50,118 nucleotides of DNA from Flavobacteriia bacterium (lineage in GTDB: Bacteria; Bacteroidota; Bacteroidia; Flavobacteriales; Schleiferiaceae): the NCBI GenBank assembly GCA_013373425.1, contig JABXHW010000065.1, positions 1 through 50,118 on the forward strand, written 5' to 3'. A program made the position numbers and the translations under genes. The notes under the pieces are model-generated. The model was given only the letters and a program-made list of their open reading frames with translations, had not been told where the DNA came from and made no database searches. Of the stretch, positions 35,042-43,301 are shown piece by piece. Within the stretch, counting starts at the first letter, position 1. Each line of letters opens with the position of its first letter.

Positions 35042-36447
35042 AGTAGGAGAGAACCTAACGCATACGATAGAAGGGTAATCAGCAAGGTCGCGATGACATT
35101 CATTAGCACACCTCGTTTTGCCATATCTACAATCTTCAACTTCCCACTGCTGAACACAATGGCATTGGGAGGGGTGGCCATTGGCAACATAAATGCACAG
35201 CTCGATCCAAGAGTAAGTGGAATGGCAAACAAGATAAAGTTCTGATCCGCTGCAGCTGCTATAGCGGCAACCACAGGCATCATAGCCGTAACCAAGGCCA
35301 TATTGCTCATTACCTCGGTAGCCCAGATTCCCAAGACGGCCATGATGAAGATCCAGCCGAGGAGAGTGAAGGAAATGTCTCCTTGGAAGCTCGTGGCGAG
35401 TCGGTCCAATAGTCCCGATTCAATCATGCCTGAGGCAAGGGCTAGTCCACCTCCAAACAACAATAGAATTCCCCAAGCCAGTTTGCGGGTGTCTTTCCAA
35501 ACCAAAAGTGGTTCGGACTTTACACCTGGAATAACAAACAAGCTCACAGCGGATAAAATGGCAATAGAGGTATCAGATAATCCTGTAAGACCAGTGATAT
35601 CGATAATCTGTTTACGAAGAATCCAGAGTAGGGCCGTACTTGCAAAGACAACGGCCACACGAAACTCAGCACCTTTCAGCTTTCCAAGTCTTTGATATTC
35701 TTCATTGAAGTAGCTTTTGATAGAATCGATATCAGATTTTGTCTTCCTGAGTAATAAGCTGAGAACAAGAAAGGCAGCGATGAATAGCGCAGCAGCTACT
35801 GGAAGTCCAATTTGCATCCATTCCTGAAAGCCAATAGATTCCCCGAAACGTTCACCATAGAAGCCAACAAAAACAGCATTTGGTGGAGTTCCTATCAAAG
35901 TTGACATACCTCCTATGTTCGCCGCCCAAGCTACGCCAAGAAGCACCGCTACATCGAGCTTTCTACTTTCAAATCCAGCTTTCTTGAGGAGTTGAAGGAC
36001 ACTGAGTGCCATCGGAAGCATCATCACTGTAGTGGCTGTATTGGATATCCATGCGCTTATAAAGGCGGTGGCTAGCATGAATCCCAGCAGAACACGTTTT
36101 GGGGTGGCTCCAACCTTGCGAATAATCAGGATCGCGATTCTTCGGTGTAAATTCCATTTCTCAATAGCCAAAGCAAGTACGAAGCCTCCAAAAAAGAGAA
36201 AGATGAGCTTATCTCCATATTTCGCGGTCACTTCGCCAATCGAGAGGATGCCCATCAAAGGCATCAATAGCATCGGGAGAAGAGCGGTTACCGCCAAGTT
36301 GACAATTTCTGTAATCCACCAGGTGAGCATCCAAAGTAGGATACCAATCATCGCTTTCTCTTCCATTGCAAATCCATCAAATGGAATGGCCAATGAGAGG
36401 ATGAAGAGAAGTGGACCGAGGAAATATGGAATTTGCTGTATCTTCAT
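35038..36447 (-). CDS. SLC13/DASS family sodium-coupled anion symporter
   Basis: 469 residues from ATG 36447 (MKIQQIPYFLGPL), with about eleven to twelve membrane segments. LLWMLTWWITEIVNLAVTALLPMLLMPLMGI and the two S-N-T/x-type motifs AWISNTATTVMMLPMAL and EVMSNMALVTAMMPV are the sodium and carboxylate sites of this family; GTPPNAVFVGF and ATPPNAIVFSSG are the paired re-entrant loops. Substrates of the family are dicarboxylates, citrate or sulfate; which one cannot be read from the sequence. It is divergent from the cupin gene across 39 bases. Confidence 0.92.
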   Translation of the reverse strand: MKIQQIPYFLGPLLFILSLAIPFDGFAMEEKAMIGILLWMLTWWITEIVNLAVTALLPMLLMPLMGILSIGEVTAKYGDKLIFLFFGGFVLALAIEKWNLHRRIAILIIRKVGATPKRVLLGFMLATAFISAWISNTATTVMMLPMALSVLQLLKKAGFESRKLDVAVLLGVAWAANIGGMSTLIGTPPNAVFVGFYGERFGESIGFQEWMQIGLPVAAALFIAAFLVLSLLLRKTKSDIDSIKSYFNEEYQRLGKLKGAEFRVAVVFASTALLWILRKQIIDITGLTGLSDTSIAILSAVSLFVIPGVKSEPLLVWKDTRKLAWGILLLFGGGLALASGMIESGLLDRLATSFQGDISFTLLGWIFIMAVLGIWATEVMSNMALVTAMMPVVAAIAAAADQNFILFAIPLTLGSSCAFMLPMATPPNAIVFSSGKLKIVDMAKRGVLMNVIATLLITLLSYALGSLLL

Positions 36448-36486
36448 AGTAGTGTAATTCGCGCTCAAGGTAACAGGAAATCACAA

Positions 36487-37359
36487 ATGAATCATATGGG
36501 ATTTGATCTAGAGCCAATTCCAAGAGTGAAGGGCTTGTCCAAGCAGGAATTCGAAGAAAACTACATCAAACCTCGGAAGCCTGTTGTGCTGGAGGACTTT
36601 GCCAAAGGATGGCCGGCACTTGATAAATGGGATATGGACTTTATCCGAAAAGTTGCCGGCAACCACACCGTTCCTCTCTATGATAATTCCAAAGTGGATT
36701 ACTCGAAGAAGGTAAATGAGCCTATTGCGGAGATGAAGATGTCGGAGTACATCGATCTCTTGGAAAGCGGCCCCACGGAATTACGCATCTTCCTCTATAA
36801 TATCTTCAAGCATATTCCTGAGCTATGCGATGACTTTCAAGTGCCGCGCTGGGCTCCGCGCGTTTTGAAGCAGTTTCCGATGATGTTTTTCGGTGGAGAA
36901 GGGTCTAATGTCTTTCTGCACTACGACATCGATATGAGTCACGTTTTCCACACCAACTTTGTGGGGAAGAAGAAGGCCCTGCTCTTCGATCATAAATACA
37001 AGCGCTTCTTGTACCGCATTCCGTTTGGCGTTCACAATATTGAGGACATCGATATGGATAATCCCGATTTCGAAAAATGGCCGGCTCTTCGTCAGGTAAA
37101 AGGCTATTCGGCAGACCTCGGACATGGCGATACGCTGTTCATGCCTTCGGGAATGTGGCACTACATGAAGTATTTATCGGGTAGTTTCTCACTGTCATTA
37201 AGAGCGCTTGATGGCTCCTTGGCTAGAAAACTACAAGGTCTTTACAACGTTACCGTCATGCGTCAATTCGACAATGTTGCTCGTAAGATTGGGGGGCAAT
37301 CTTGGATTGATTACAAGGATGAATGGGCGATTCGAAGAGCGGAGAGAGATTTGACCTAA
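36487..37359 (+). CDS. JmjC-like cupin protein, candidate Fe(II)/2-oxoglutarate dioxygenase
   Basis: 290 residues from ATG 36487 (MNHMGFDLEPIPRV). YIKPRKPVVLEDFAKGWPALDKW near 26-48 is the typical cupin-8 (PF13621) opening. The metal triad is His145-x-Asp147 in FLHYDIDMSH and His225 in SGMWHYMKY. KKALLFDHKYKRFLYRIPF follows the first pair, with a Lys that could bind 2-oxoglutarate. The fold resembles FIH and other hydroxylases of proteins, RNA or small molecules. The substrate is unknown. Its stop overlaps that of the convergent lipoprotein gene by four bases. Confidence 0.85.
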   Translation: MNHMGFDLEPIPRVKGLSKQEFEENYIKPRKPVVLEDFAKGWPALDKWDMDFIRKVAGNHTVPLYDNSKVDYSKKVNEPIAEMKMSEYIDLLESGPTELRIFLYNIFKHIPELCDDFQVPRWAPRVLKQFPMMFFGGEGSNVFLHYDIDMSHVFHTNFVGKKKALLFDHKYKRFLYRIPFGVHNIEDIDMDNPDFEKWPALRQVKGYSADLGHGDTLFMPSGMWHYMKYLSGSFSLSLRALDGSLARKLQGLYNVTVMRQFDNVARKIGGQSWIDYKDEWAIRRAERDLT

Positions 37360-38345
37360 TTCGACAAATCTTTCCAATTATCTACTTCAATTCTGACGGT
37401 GTCTTGAACACCAAATTTTAGTCGGCGGTTACTGATTTCGCCTCCATTTGGGCCCACTTCAACCGTCTGCCATCCAAACCCACGCGTCACCTTAAACTCT
37501 ATATCTGAAGGCGAGTTTTGAATTTGAATGATGTAATCGCCGTTGGGCATCAATCTAAACTTTGAGAACTCATCACTAGGGTTCCATCCGTTGGTGTTGG
37601 AGGCAAAGTAGAGCTGGCTGGATTCAGGTGTATTGTTCGGTATGTGGGTAAGGACGATGTAACGGTAAGGATGCTCTTGCAAGCAGATGTCCTTCCATAA
37701 GTCTACGGTAACGGTCTGCTCTCTGTTGCTGGTCAGAAAGCGGTTTTCAATGTCGCGTCCATCGGAACCTACTTCCACAGCGGTAAACGTTCCCCTAGTT
37801 ATTTTGAACGCACTTCCAGCGTAACTCGCCGGCAATTCGATACGATACAGACCCTCGCGAACGAACTGTGCTCGGAATTGAGACCTAGATGGATCCCAAT
37901 CGTTAAAGTCACCCGTAACGTACACTTCGGCAGGGAATGGCGTTTTTGGCGGAACGTAAATCAACAACTCCAAGCCATCACAGAACACTTCAGGCATGTC
38001 TATCCATTGGTCAATTTCGACATGGATGTTTTGTACCGACAAGTCGTTGAAGTATCGGTTTGGAATGACATTTCCACAGCTGTCTACTTCTTCGCTACTC
38101 CAGCTTCCTCGGGTGAACTTAAACTCAAGATGGCCTATCCCTCGGGGTATCTCCACATAACCACCGCCCTCAGAATCGCGGTTGATTTGATACATCGGGT
38201 CTCCCGGCTGCCAGTGGTTGAAGTTTCCGGTAATGTATACCGGTTCGTTCAGCGGTGTATTATCTGGAAGGTCATCCACATGTACAATCAATGGTGGTGC
38301 ACAAGCGGCTAATAGAAAGAGTGCTATGTAGGCGATGTATCTCAT
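37356..38345 (-). CDS. Lipoprotein with three CBM20/CBM48-like repeats
   Basis: 329 residues with a lipoprotein signal (MRYIAYIALFLLAACAPP, acylated Cys 15). Three tandem units of about 100 residues share the pattern VYITGNFNHWQPGD, VYVTGDFNDWDPSR, LYFASNTNGWNPSD followed by EFKFTRGSW, AFKITRGTF, EFKVTRGFG, each then ending with a G-x-x-I-x-N-R segment. This is the starch/glycogen-binding immunoglobulin-like fold (CBM20/CBM48 or esterase-like E-set). Three carbohydrate-binding units without a catalytic domain suggest a binding or sensing protein on the membrane. Its ATG overlaps the stop of the LytTR regulator gene, so it is the last gene of that operon. Confidence 0.78.
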   Translation of the reverse strand: MRYIAYIALFLLAACAPPLIVHVDDLPDNTPLNEPVYITGNFNHWQPGDPMYQINRDSEGGGYVEIPRGIGHLEFKFTRGSWSSEEVDSCGNVIPNRYFNDLSVQNIHVEIDQWIDMPEVFCDGLELLIYVPPKTPFPAEVYVTGDFNDWDPSRSQFRAQFVREGLYRIELPASYAGSAFKITRGTFTAVEVGSDGRDIENRFLTSNREQTVTVDLWKDICLQEHPYRYIVLTHIPNNTPESSQLYFASNTNGWNPSDEFSKFRLMPNGDYIIQIQNSPSDIEFKVTRGFGWQTVEVGPNGGEISNRRLKFGVQDTVRIEVDNWKDLSN

Positions 38346-39097
38346 TGATTCAACCAGTCCAAAAATTCTTTCGTTCTACTTCTGCTTACTAAAACACGCT
38401 CTTCAAACTGTGGTTTGAGTTCTACGGAAAATTGCGACGCCCCATACTTCTCCACTTGGTCGAGGGAAGAATAGGTTACGATAACCTTCCGACTGATTTG
38501 GAAGTAACGCTTCGGGTCGAGTTTTTCCATTAACTGACTCAAAGTCCCGTCGATAATAACCGGAGATCCTTGCGCTGGGACAAGGTACAGCGAGTCGTCA
38601 TCTGCATAGAAATAGGCGACTTCTTCTGTGCTATAGGTCTTTAGCTTGTCGCCCACTTTTGCAATCCATCTCGATTTATAGATGGGTTGCTCAGGCTGAG
38701 CAAAGGCTTTCATGATAGCTTCAACAGGAACGCGAGGCATTCTATTCTGCTCAAATTTCTGGAGGGCTGAGCTCAGGTCTTCAGGCACAACCGGTTTGAG
38801 AAGGTAATCGACGCTATTCACTTTGAAGGCTCTAATCGCATATTCGTCAAACGCAGTAGTGAAGATTACGGGTGTAGTAATTTCCACTTTCTCAAAAATG
38901 TCGAAGCTCAACCCATCAGACAATTGTATGTCCATAAAGATGAGCTCAGCGGATGAATGGGATTGAATCAATTCGGCTCCATCTTCCACACTGTCTGCGA
39001 CCCCTAAGACTTCTATCTTAAAAGGTGCATCCTCCAGTAAACGCATCAGCTCTCTCTGTGCGTGTGGTTCGTCTTCTATGATGAGTGCCCGTATCAT
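38342..39097 (-). CDS. LytTR family response regulator
   Basis: 251 residues. The receiver domain (1-120) has the acidic pair at EDE (8-10), the phosphorylated Asp56 in IFMDIQLS and the switch Lys in VDYLLKPV. The C-terminal LytTR DNA-binding domain covers about 155-250 (WIAKVGDKLKTYSTEEVAYFYADDDSLYLV, RYFQISRKVIVTYSSLDQV, VLVSRSRTKEFLDWL). It is coupled to the LytS-type kinase by a four-base overlap and to the CBM-like lipoprotein by another. LytTR sites are usually direct repeats spaced by two helical turns, and such a repeat occurs upstream of the operon. Confidence 0.94.
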   Translation of the reverse strand: MIRALIIEDEPHAQRELMRLLEDAPFKIEVLGVADSVEDGAELIQSHSSAELIFMDIQLSDGLSFDIFEKVEITTPVIFTTAFDEYAIRAFKVNSVDYLLKPVVPEDLSSALQKFEQNRMPRVPVEAIMKAFAQPEQPIYKSRWIAKVGDKLKTYSTEEVAYFYADDDSLYLVPAQGSPVIIDGTLSQLMEKLDPKRYFQISRKVIVTYSSLDQVEKYGASQFSVELKPQFEERVLVSRSRTKEFLDWLNQ

Positions 39098-40122
39098 GCT
39101 TTAATGAGTGGTAAGGTAACCACGAAGTTACCTTCACTTTGATCAATTTCTATATTTTGATTTGAAAGCTGTGCAAAGCGTTCGCGGATATTGGACAACC
39201 CGAAGCCCGTGCCTTTATCGAGTTGTTTTTTAGGTTGATCGGTATTCCCAACTTCAAGCACCCCATTTGGATGAAAGGTGAGCCACAGGTCAAGTGGCTT
39301 TGACTTTGAAATGATGTTGTGCTTAATGGCGTTTTCGACCAAAATTTGCAAAGTCATTGGAGGTATACGCCATTTGTTCAAGTCGCTTGGCCAGCTAGAC
39401 TGCACTCGAATATTTTCTTCAAACCGAGTCTCGCAGAGGTAGACATATGACTCGAACAATTTCTTCTCATTTTCAAGAGGTACCGTGTCTTTTTCGCGGT
39501 TTTCAAGAATGTAGCGGTATACCGCAGAAAGCTGACGAACAAATTGTCGAGCTCTCGTTTCATCTTCAATAATCAAAGAGGATAGCGTATTCAAGCTGTT
39601 GAAAAGGAAGTGCGGATTAACCTGTGCTTTCAGATTTTCTAGCTGTGCTTGTGTGTGCAAACGATGAAGCTTTTCCTTTTCCGCTTCAGAAGTTCTCCAC
39701 TTATCCATCAATTCGTAACCCATGTCGAGTCCAGCATAAACGAAGAGTACCACAATCGCCACTGTGGAACTGGCTGCAATCTGCGAGAAGCTAACATAGG
39801 TGAACCAAGATCCGATAGCTACTTTGGTTTCGATGCTTAGTCGAATTAAAATTAGTGCAGGGATAAGCAAGAGAAGCATACGCTGCACGTACACACCAAG
39901 CGGACCCTGTGAGTTACGATCGGCCGGATACTTAATTCGTATTCTTTGTAGAAAGTATATCAAGATGAAGAATGCGATGATGTCCGTGTAGAAAGCTCCA
40001 AAATCGACATTAAATCCAGCGTCGTTTCGAGTGAACAGGAGACCAGAACCGATGAGGTACAAGAAGGCCAGTGTAAATGCCGAAAGGGCTCTTAGGAGTA
40101 TTGGTCGTATGGTCTTCTTCAC
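39094..40122 (-). CDS. LytS/YehU-type sensor histidine kinase
   Basis: 342 residues. Four membrane helices lie in the first 135 residues (about 10-29, 44-60, 83-95, 109-131), then a short coiled linker and the His_kinase domain with the phospho-acceptor His171 in QVNPHFLFNSLNTL. The ATPase part has LVENAIKHNII (N box) and GTGFGLSNIRERF (G box). There is no large ectodomain, so it senses through the membrane or through another protein. Directly followed by its LytTR partner and preceded by a small secreted protein gene 25 bases upstream. Confidence 0.94.
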   Translation of the reverse strand: MKKTIRPILLRALSAFTLAFLYLIGSGLLFTRNDAGFNVDFGAFYTDIIAFFILIYFLQRIRIKYPADRNSQGPLGVYVQRMLLLLIPALILIRLSIETKVAIGSWFTYVSFSQIAASSTVAIVVLFVYAGLDMGYELMDKWRTSEAEKEKLHRLHTQAQLENLKAQVNPHFLFNSLNTLSSLIIEDETRARQFVRQLSAVYRYILENREKDTVPLENEKKLFESYVYLCETRFEENIRVQSSWPSDLNKWRIPPMTLQILVENAIKHNIISKSKPLDLWLTFHPNGVLEVGNTDQPKKQLDKGTGFGLSNIRERFAQLSNQNIEIDQSEGNFVVTLPLIKA

Positions 40123-40147
40123 CTCTACAATATACGGTCAATCTGAC

Positions 40148-40498
40148 TTATTCGAGAACGATTTTCTTCGTGTCGAGAATAATGTCTCCACTCTCCAACT
40201 GAACAGTATACTCTCCAGCGGCAAGGTCTTTAAAGTGAAATCCGATGTTGCTGCGCTTCACATCGCTCAAGTCTTGTACGTGAATTACATAACCCTGTGG
40301 TCCGGTTACTTTGAAGTACAGATCTGCCTCCAAAGGGTTGATGTAGTTCACAATCAACAGCTCATCTGAAGACATCAAATCCCACTGAAGCATTTGTACA
40401 GGCAGTGGCATATCTGGCATACTCTTGAAAGGTGGTTGAGTAGCGAGGGCTTGAAGTGAAATCAAACTTAGAACGATAAGGACTTGCAACTTTTTCAT
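40148..40498 (-). CDS. Small secreted immunoglobulin-like protein
   Basis: 116 residues with a signal peptide (MKKLQVLIVLSLISLQALA). The mature 97 residues look like a single beta-sandwich: ELLIVNYINPLEADLYFKVTGPQGYVIHVQDLSDV and GFHFKDLAAGEYTVQLESGDIILDTKKIVLE, which resemble the DUF3244 or type-IX-C-terminal Ig fold (L-x-A-G-x-Y-x-V-x-L). It stands first in the LytS/LytTR operon and could be the regulated product or a periplasmic partner of the kinase. No family is assigned with certainty. Confidence 0.65.
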   Translation of the reverse strand: MKKLQVLIVLSLISLQALATQPPFKSMPDMPLPVQMLQWDLMSSDELLIVNYINPLEADLYFKVTGPQGYVIHVQDLSDVKRSNIGFHFKDLAAGEYTVQLESGDIILDTKKIVLE

Positions 40499-40571
40499 GG
40501 CGATTTGTTTGAGTTATTAAATCAACGGTTCAAAAGTGCCCAGTTCCCTACATTCTTATATTATCGTTTAC

Positions 40572-40602
40572 GGTGAGTGGTCATATTCAATAGGTGAGTG
40601 GT
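40572..40602. promoter_or_regulatory. Direct repeat with 21-base period upstream of the LytTR operon
   Basis: GGTGAGTGGT occurs at 40572-40581 and again at 40593-40602, 21 bases apart. LytTR regulators typically bind two direct repeats with this spacing. It lies 73 bases before the start of the LytS/LytTR operon (minus) and 30 bases before rdgB (plus). A TAATTTTG -7 box for rdgB (40602-40609) abuts the second copy. Confidence 0.5.
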
Positions 40603-40632
40603 AATTTTGTGACCCCATTCAAATCTGCATGT

Positions 40633-41208
40633 ATGAAAATTGTCTTCGCCACTCAGAATGAAAATAAGTTGAAGGAAGTTCAATCCATGATGCCAGAAGG
40701 TGTTGAACTCATCTCTTTAACTACCCTTGGGCAAGAGGAAGAGTTGGAAGAGACTTCGAGTACGCTCGAAGGCAATGCAGAGCAAAAGGCGGTTTTCGTG
40801 TACGAGAAATTTGGCATGAGCTGTTTTGCGGACGACACAGGTTTGGAGATTGATGCTCTGGACGGAGCGCCTGGTGTTTACTCTGCGCGCTATGCGGGTG
40901 AAGCGAAGAGTGCGGAGGCCAATATGGATAAAGTACTCCAAGAATTATCGGGAAGTACAAATCGACAAGCGCAGTTTCGTACCTCTATTTGCTTGGTCTC
41001 AGAAGGCCAAAAGCAATTCTTTGATGGTATTGTCAAGGGCAGGATTCTTTCATCTCGTCAAGGAGAGAAGGGGTTTGGATATGATCCGATCTTTGCTCCA
41101 GAAGGAGAAGAAAGGAGTTTCGCCGAAATGAGTCAAGACGAGAAGAATGCCATCAGTCACCGTGGGCGAGCTATCCGTGCATTGAAGGAATTCTTATCTC
41201 AAAAGTGA
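40633..41208 (+). CDS. rdgB: XTP/dITP diphosphatase (Ham1/RdgB)
   Basis: 191 residues from ATG 40633 (MKIVFATQNENKLKEV). It removes non-canonical purine nucleotides by cleaving to monophosphate and pyrophosphate. FATQNENKLKE (the N-x-x-K motif), CFADDTGLEIDALDGAPGVYSARYAGE (the catalytic Asp region) and GFGYDPIFAPEGEERSFAEM, KNAISHRGRA are all family signatures. The in-frame 13 codons upstream have no good start. Preceded by TAATTTTG at 40602-40609 as a likely -7 box. Convergent with rsmD. Confidence 0.96.
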   Translation: MKIVFATQNENKLKEVQSMMPEGVELISLTTLGQEEELEETSSTLEGNAEQKAVFVYEKFGMSCFADDTGLEIDALDGAPGVYSARYAGEAKSAEANMDKVLQELSGSTNRQAQFRTSICLVSEGQKQFFDGIVKGRILSSRQGEKGFGYDPIFAPEGEERSFAEMSQDEKNAISHRGRAIRALKEFLSQK

Positions 41209-41225
41209 GAAAGGGCTAGATAGAA

Positions 41226-41762
41226 TTATTCCTCACCGAAAATGGCAAAGTGCACATTGCCATACTTTCGAGTGTCGAGTACATCAGGGTGATCAGAGAA
41301 GTCATGATCCTGGCCGTGTTCTAGAACGAAGACACCGTCTTTTTTGAGCAGGCCTTTTGATAGTACAGTTTGAATGAGCTTTTCATGGCCATCCCAATCG
41401 TACGGTGGATCAGCAACAATTACATCGTACTTATCGAGCGCGCGTTCTGCGAACTTGAGTGCATCTCCTTTGAGTACTCTCAACTGGTCATAGCCTAGCG
41501 ACTCTGCGGTTTTCTCAATGAAGCGGACACATCCACTGTGTATATCAACGGCAGTAACCTTTTCGGCTCCGCGGGAGCAAAACTCGTAGCTTAAATTCCC
41601 CGTGCCAGAGAATAAGTCGAGTACGGTGATTTCGGTCAGGTTGTACCAATTCATCAAAATGTTGAATAGGCTTTCCTTTCCATAGTCGGTAGTAGGGCGA
41701 ACCGGTAACTTGGTAGGTGCGATGATCACCTTTCCTCTATGACTTCCACTGATTATTCGCAT
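41226..41762 (-). CDS. rsmD: 16S rRNA (guanine966-N2)-methyltransferase RsmD
   Basis: 178 residues. Uses SAM to methylate G966 of 16S rRNA. MRIISGSHRGKVIIAPTKLPVRPTTDYGKESLFNIL is the RsmD start, LDLFSGTGNLSYEFCSRGA the SAM-binding motif I, and VIVADPPYDW the catalytic D-P-P-Y/F motif IV. It overlaps the end of the DUF3822 gene by ten bases; this pair is frequently adjacent in Bacteroidota, usually with coaD nearby, which is not seen here. Confidence 0.95.
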   Translation of the reverse strand: MRIISGSHRGKVIIAPTKLPVRPTTDYGKESLFNILMNWYNLTEITVLDLFSGTGNLSYEFCSRGAEKVTAVDIHSGCVRFIEKTAESLGYDQLRVLKGDALKFAERALDKYDVIVADPPYDWDGHEKLIQTVLSKGLLKKDGVFVLEHGQDHDFSDHPDVLDTRKYGNVHFAIFGEE

Positions 41763-42592
41763 GCGGCTAAATGAACGAGTGAGGCGTATTGATTAATTGC
41801 GGCCGTTGGGATGCTCGCTGAAGGTTTCAAGTTGGAGACACTTCCAAGCCAACCCACATTTCTGATGTATTTCTGATACGTCTTCCACAGACGGTCTCCT
41901 TCAACAATGTCTCCAGATACTTTCAAGGGAACTTCTTCCGGACTGAACTTGAGTTGTTCGTAAGCGTATGTCAAGAAGTACAATTGATCTTCGATTGAAT
42001 CGGTTTCGTAGGTGTTCTGTAGAATGAGTTTGCCATTACTGAACGCCAAAATGTCAAGTGCCCCTGAACGTACATGAATATTTACGTGCTCACCGGGTTT
42101 CGTTTTCCAAAATCGGTGAAGTGCCAAGGCAGAAGAAGCTGGACGGGGTAAAGCTGTAACTGCAGGCAGAGATTCCGCCATTCGTTCAAGGACAGGAGGA
42201 ATGGTGGAGTGAATTAATACTGCCTCAAGTTCGTCAATGATTGTCCATTGCACGTCGGTTTTCCCGAGCATCTTCTGAGCGATAGAAGGAACGTCCTTTT
42301 CGTTGAAAAGCTCCTTTGGAACCCATGTGTAGGTATCTGTTTCCCAGGAGAGGATGTACTTTCCAAAGGTTTCGTTGAACTGTTGTAGGAGCTCCATGCC
42401 TGTATCGGAACTTCCGTCATGTTCATAGTCGACAAGCAGGAGGATTTTCCCGGAAGCCTTGTGGTATAGACAAAAAGAAAGTCCATTCCCCGAATGGAAA
42501 ATGGACAATGAACTTTCTTCAGCCGGGGTACTTTCTAATGCAGAATCGATAAACTCTGCACGAGTCGTAATTCGATTACTTCCAGTTACCAC
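41753..42592 (-). CDS. DUF3822 family protein
   Basis: 279 residues. The start is GTG at 42592, since the next in-frame Met is about residue 50. The sequence has the two-lobed layout expected for DUF3822: an N-terminal half with LSIFHSGNGLSFCLYHKASGKILLL and YILSWETDTYTWVPKELF, and a C-terminal half with HVNIHVRSGALDILAFSNGKLILQNTYET and EDQLYFLTYAYEQLKFS. The fold resembles the actin-like ATPase superfamily (PilM-like). The role is unknown. It overlaps the upstream membrane-anchored protein gene by 17 bases and rsmD by ten. Confidence 0.85.
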   Translation of the reverse strand: MVTGSNRITTRAEFIDSALESTPAEESSLSIFHSGNGLSFCLYHKASGKILLLVDYEHDGSSDTGMELLQQFNETFGKYILSWETDTYTWVPKELFNEKDVPSIAQKMLGKTDVQWTIIDELEAVLIHSTIPPVLERMAESLPAVTALPRPASSALALHRFWKTKPGEHVNIHVRSGALDILAFSNGKLILQNTYETDSIEDQLYFLTYAYEQLKFSPEEVPLKVSGDIVEGDRLWKTYQKYIRNVGWLGSVSNLKPSASIPTAAINQYASLVHLAACE

Positions 42593-43196
42593 TCAGCGTA
42601 GGCTCATACAACGCACCGATGTGGAGGTCCTCTTCTTCGTCAATGAAGTTGGTGTAGAGCCCCTTCTCGATGAGGTCGTGATAGATATCTGACAACTTAG
42701 CTGTGATTTGTACCGTTGGCAACTTCACAGCATTACGGTTGATTTCGTTGGTTTCAATTTCCCACTCAACTTTATCATCTGTGAAAGGAACGTAACGAAG
42801 TTTATATGGGTCATAGTTATCAGTGCCATAAAGCTCTTGCTTTACGGTATTCTGACCAATAACGCGGTAGAAGGTCGTATCCTTAGACATCTCTTTTTGG
42901 TATACATTGCTGTAGTACATGAAAGATGAATCCTTTCTCAGTCTGATGTCAACCCTTCCGGTATCAATCCATGCGAGCAATCCATTTAGACTTGGATTGT
43001 ACACGTCATATTGCTTTTCATAAAGCTTCTGAGCATCGCGAAGTTCTTCCAACATCGCTTTTACTTCTCCTGTTCTCTTCTTCTCGATTCTTTCGAATTC
43101 GATGGGCTCCATGATCACGAGGTATGTTTGATAGCCGATGAAAACGGCGAGGATCAACAATAGCCCGCGAATTGCTAGCATTACATTTTTGTTCAT
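42576..43196 (-). CDS. Membrane-anchored protein of unknown function
   Basis: 206 residues. One N-terminal membrane helix (MLAIRGLLLILAVFIGYQTYLVI) is followed by a helical charged stretch (EFERIEKKRTGEVKAMLEELRDAQKLYEKQYDVYNPS) and a periplasmic region of mixed strands. This N-terminal helix plus amphipathic extension is reminiscent of pseudopilin-like anchors, but the usual pilin G-F-T-L-x-E motif is absent. The gene precedes DUF3822 with an overlap, suggesting a shared function. A TAGTTTTG box lies 33 bases upstream. Confidence 0.7.
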   Translation of the reverse strand: MNKNVMLAIRGLLLILAVFIGYQTYLVIMEPIEFERIEKKRTGEVKAMLEELRDAQKLYEKQYDVYNPSLNGLLAWIDTGRVDIRLRKDSSFMYYSNVYQKEMSKDTTFYRVIGQNTVKQELYGTDNYDPYKLRYVPFTDDKVEWEIETNEINRNAVKLPTVQITAKLSDIYHDLIEKGLYTNFIDEEEDLHIGALYEPTLSGNWK

Positions 43197-43228
43197 ATGC
43201 TGGTAATAGAGTGGTTATCGGACGCAGA

Positions 43229-43236
43229 CAAAACTA
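43229..43236 (-). promoter_or_regulatory. Bacteroidota -7 box before the 42576-43196 gene
   Basis: TAGTTTTG on the minus strand matches TAnnTTTG and is 33 bases before the start codon at 43196. A TTTC sequence lies 19 bases upstream of the box where TTTG would be expected. Confidence 0.45.
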
Positions 43237-43301
43237 CAATTTTTTTTCAACGGAGAAAGTTGGAAATACCCAGCATTCACACTTAATTTCCCACTTGATA
43301 A

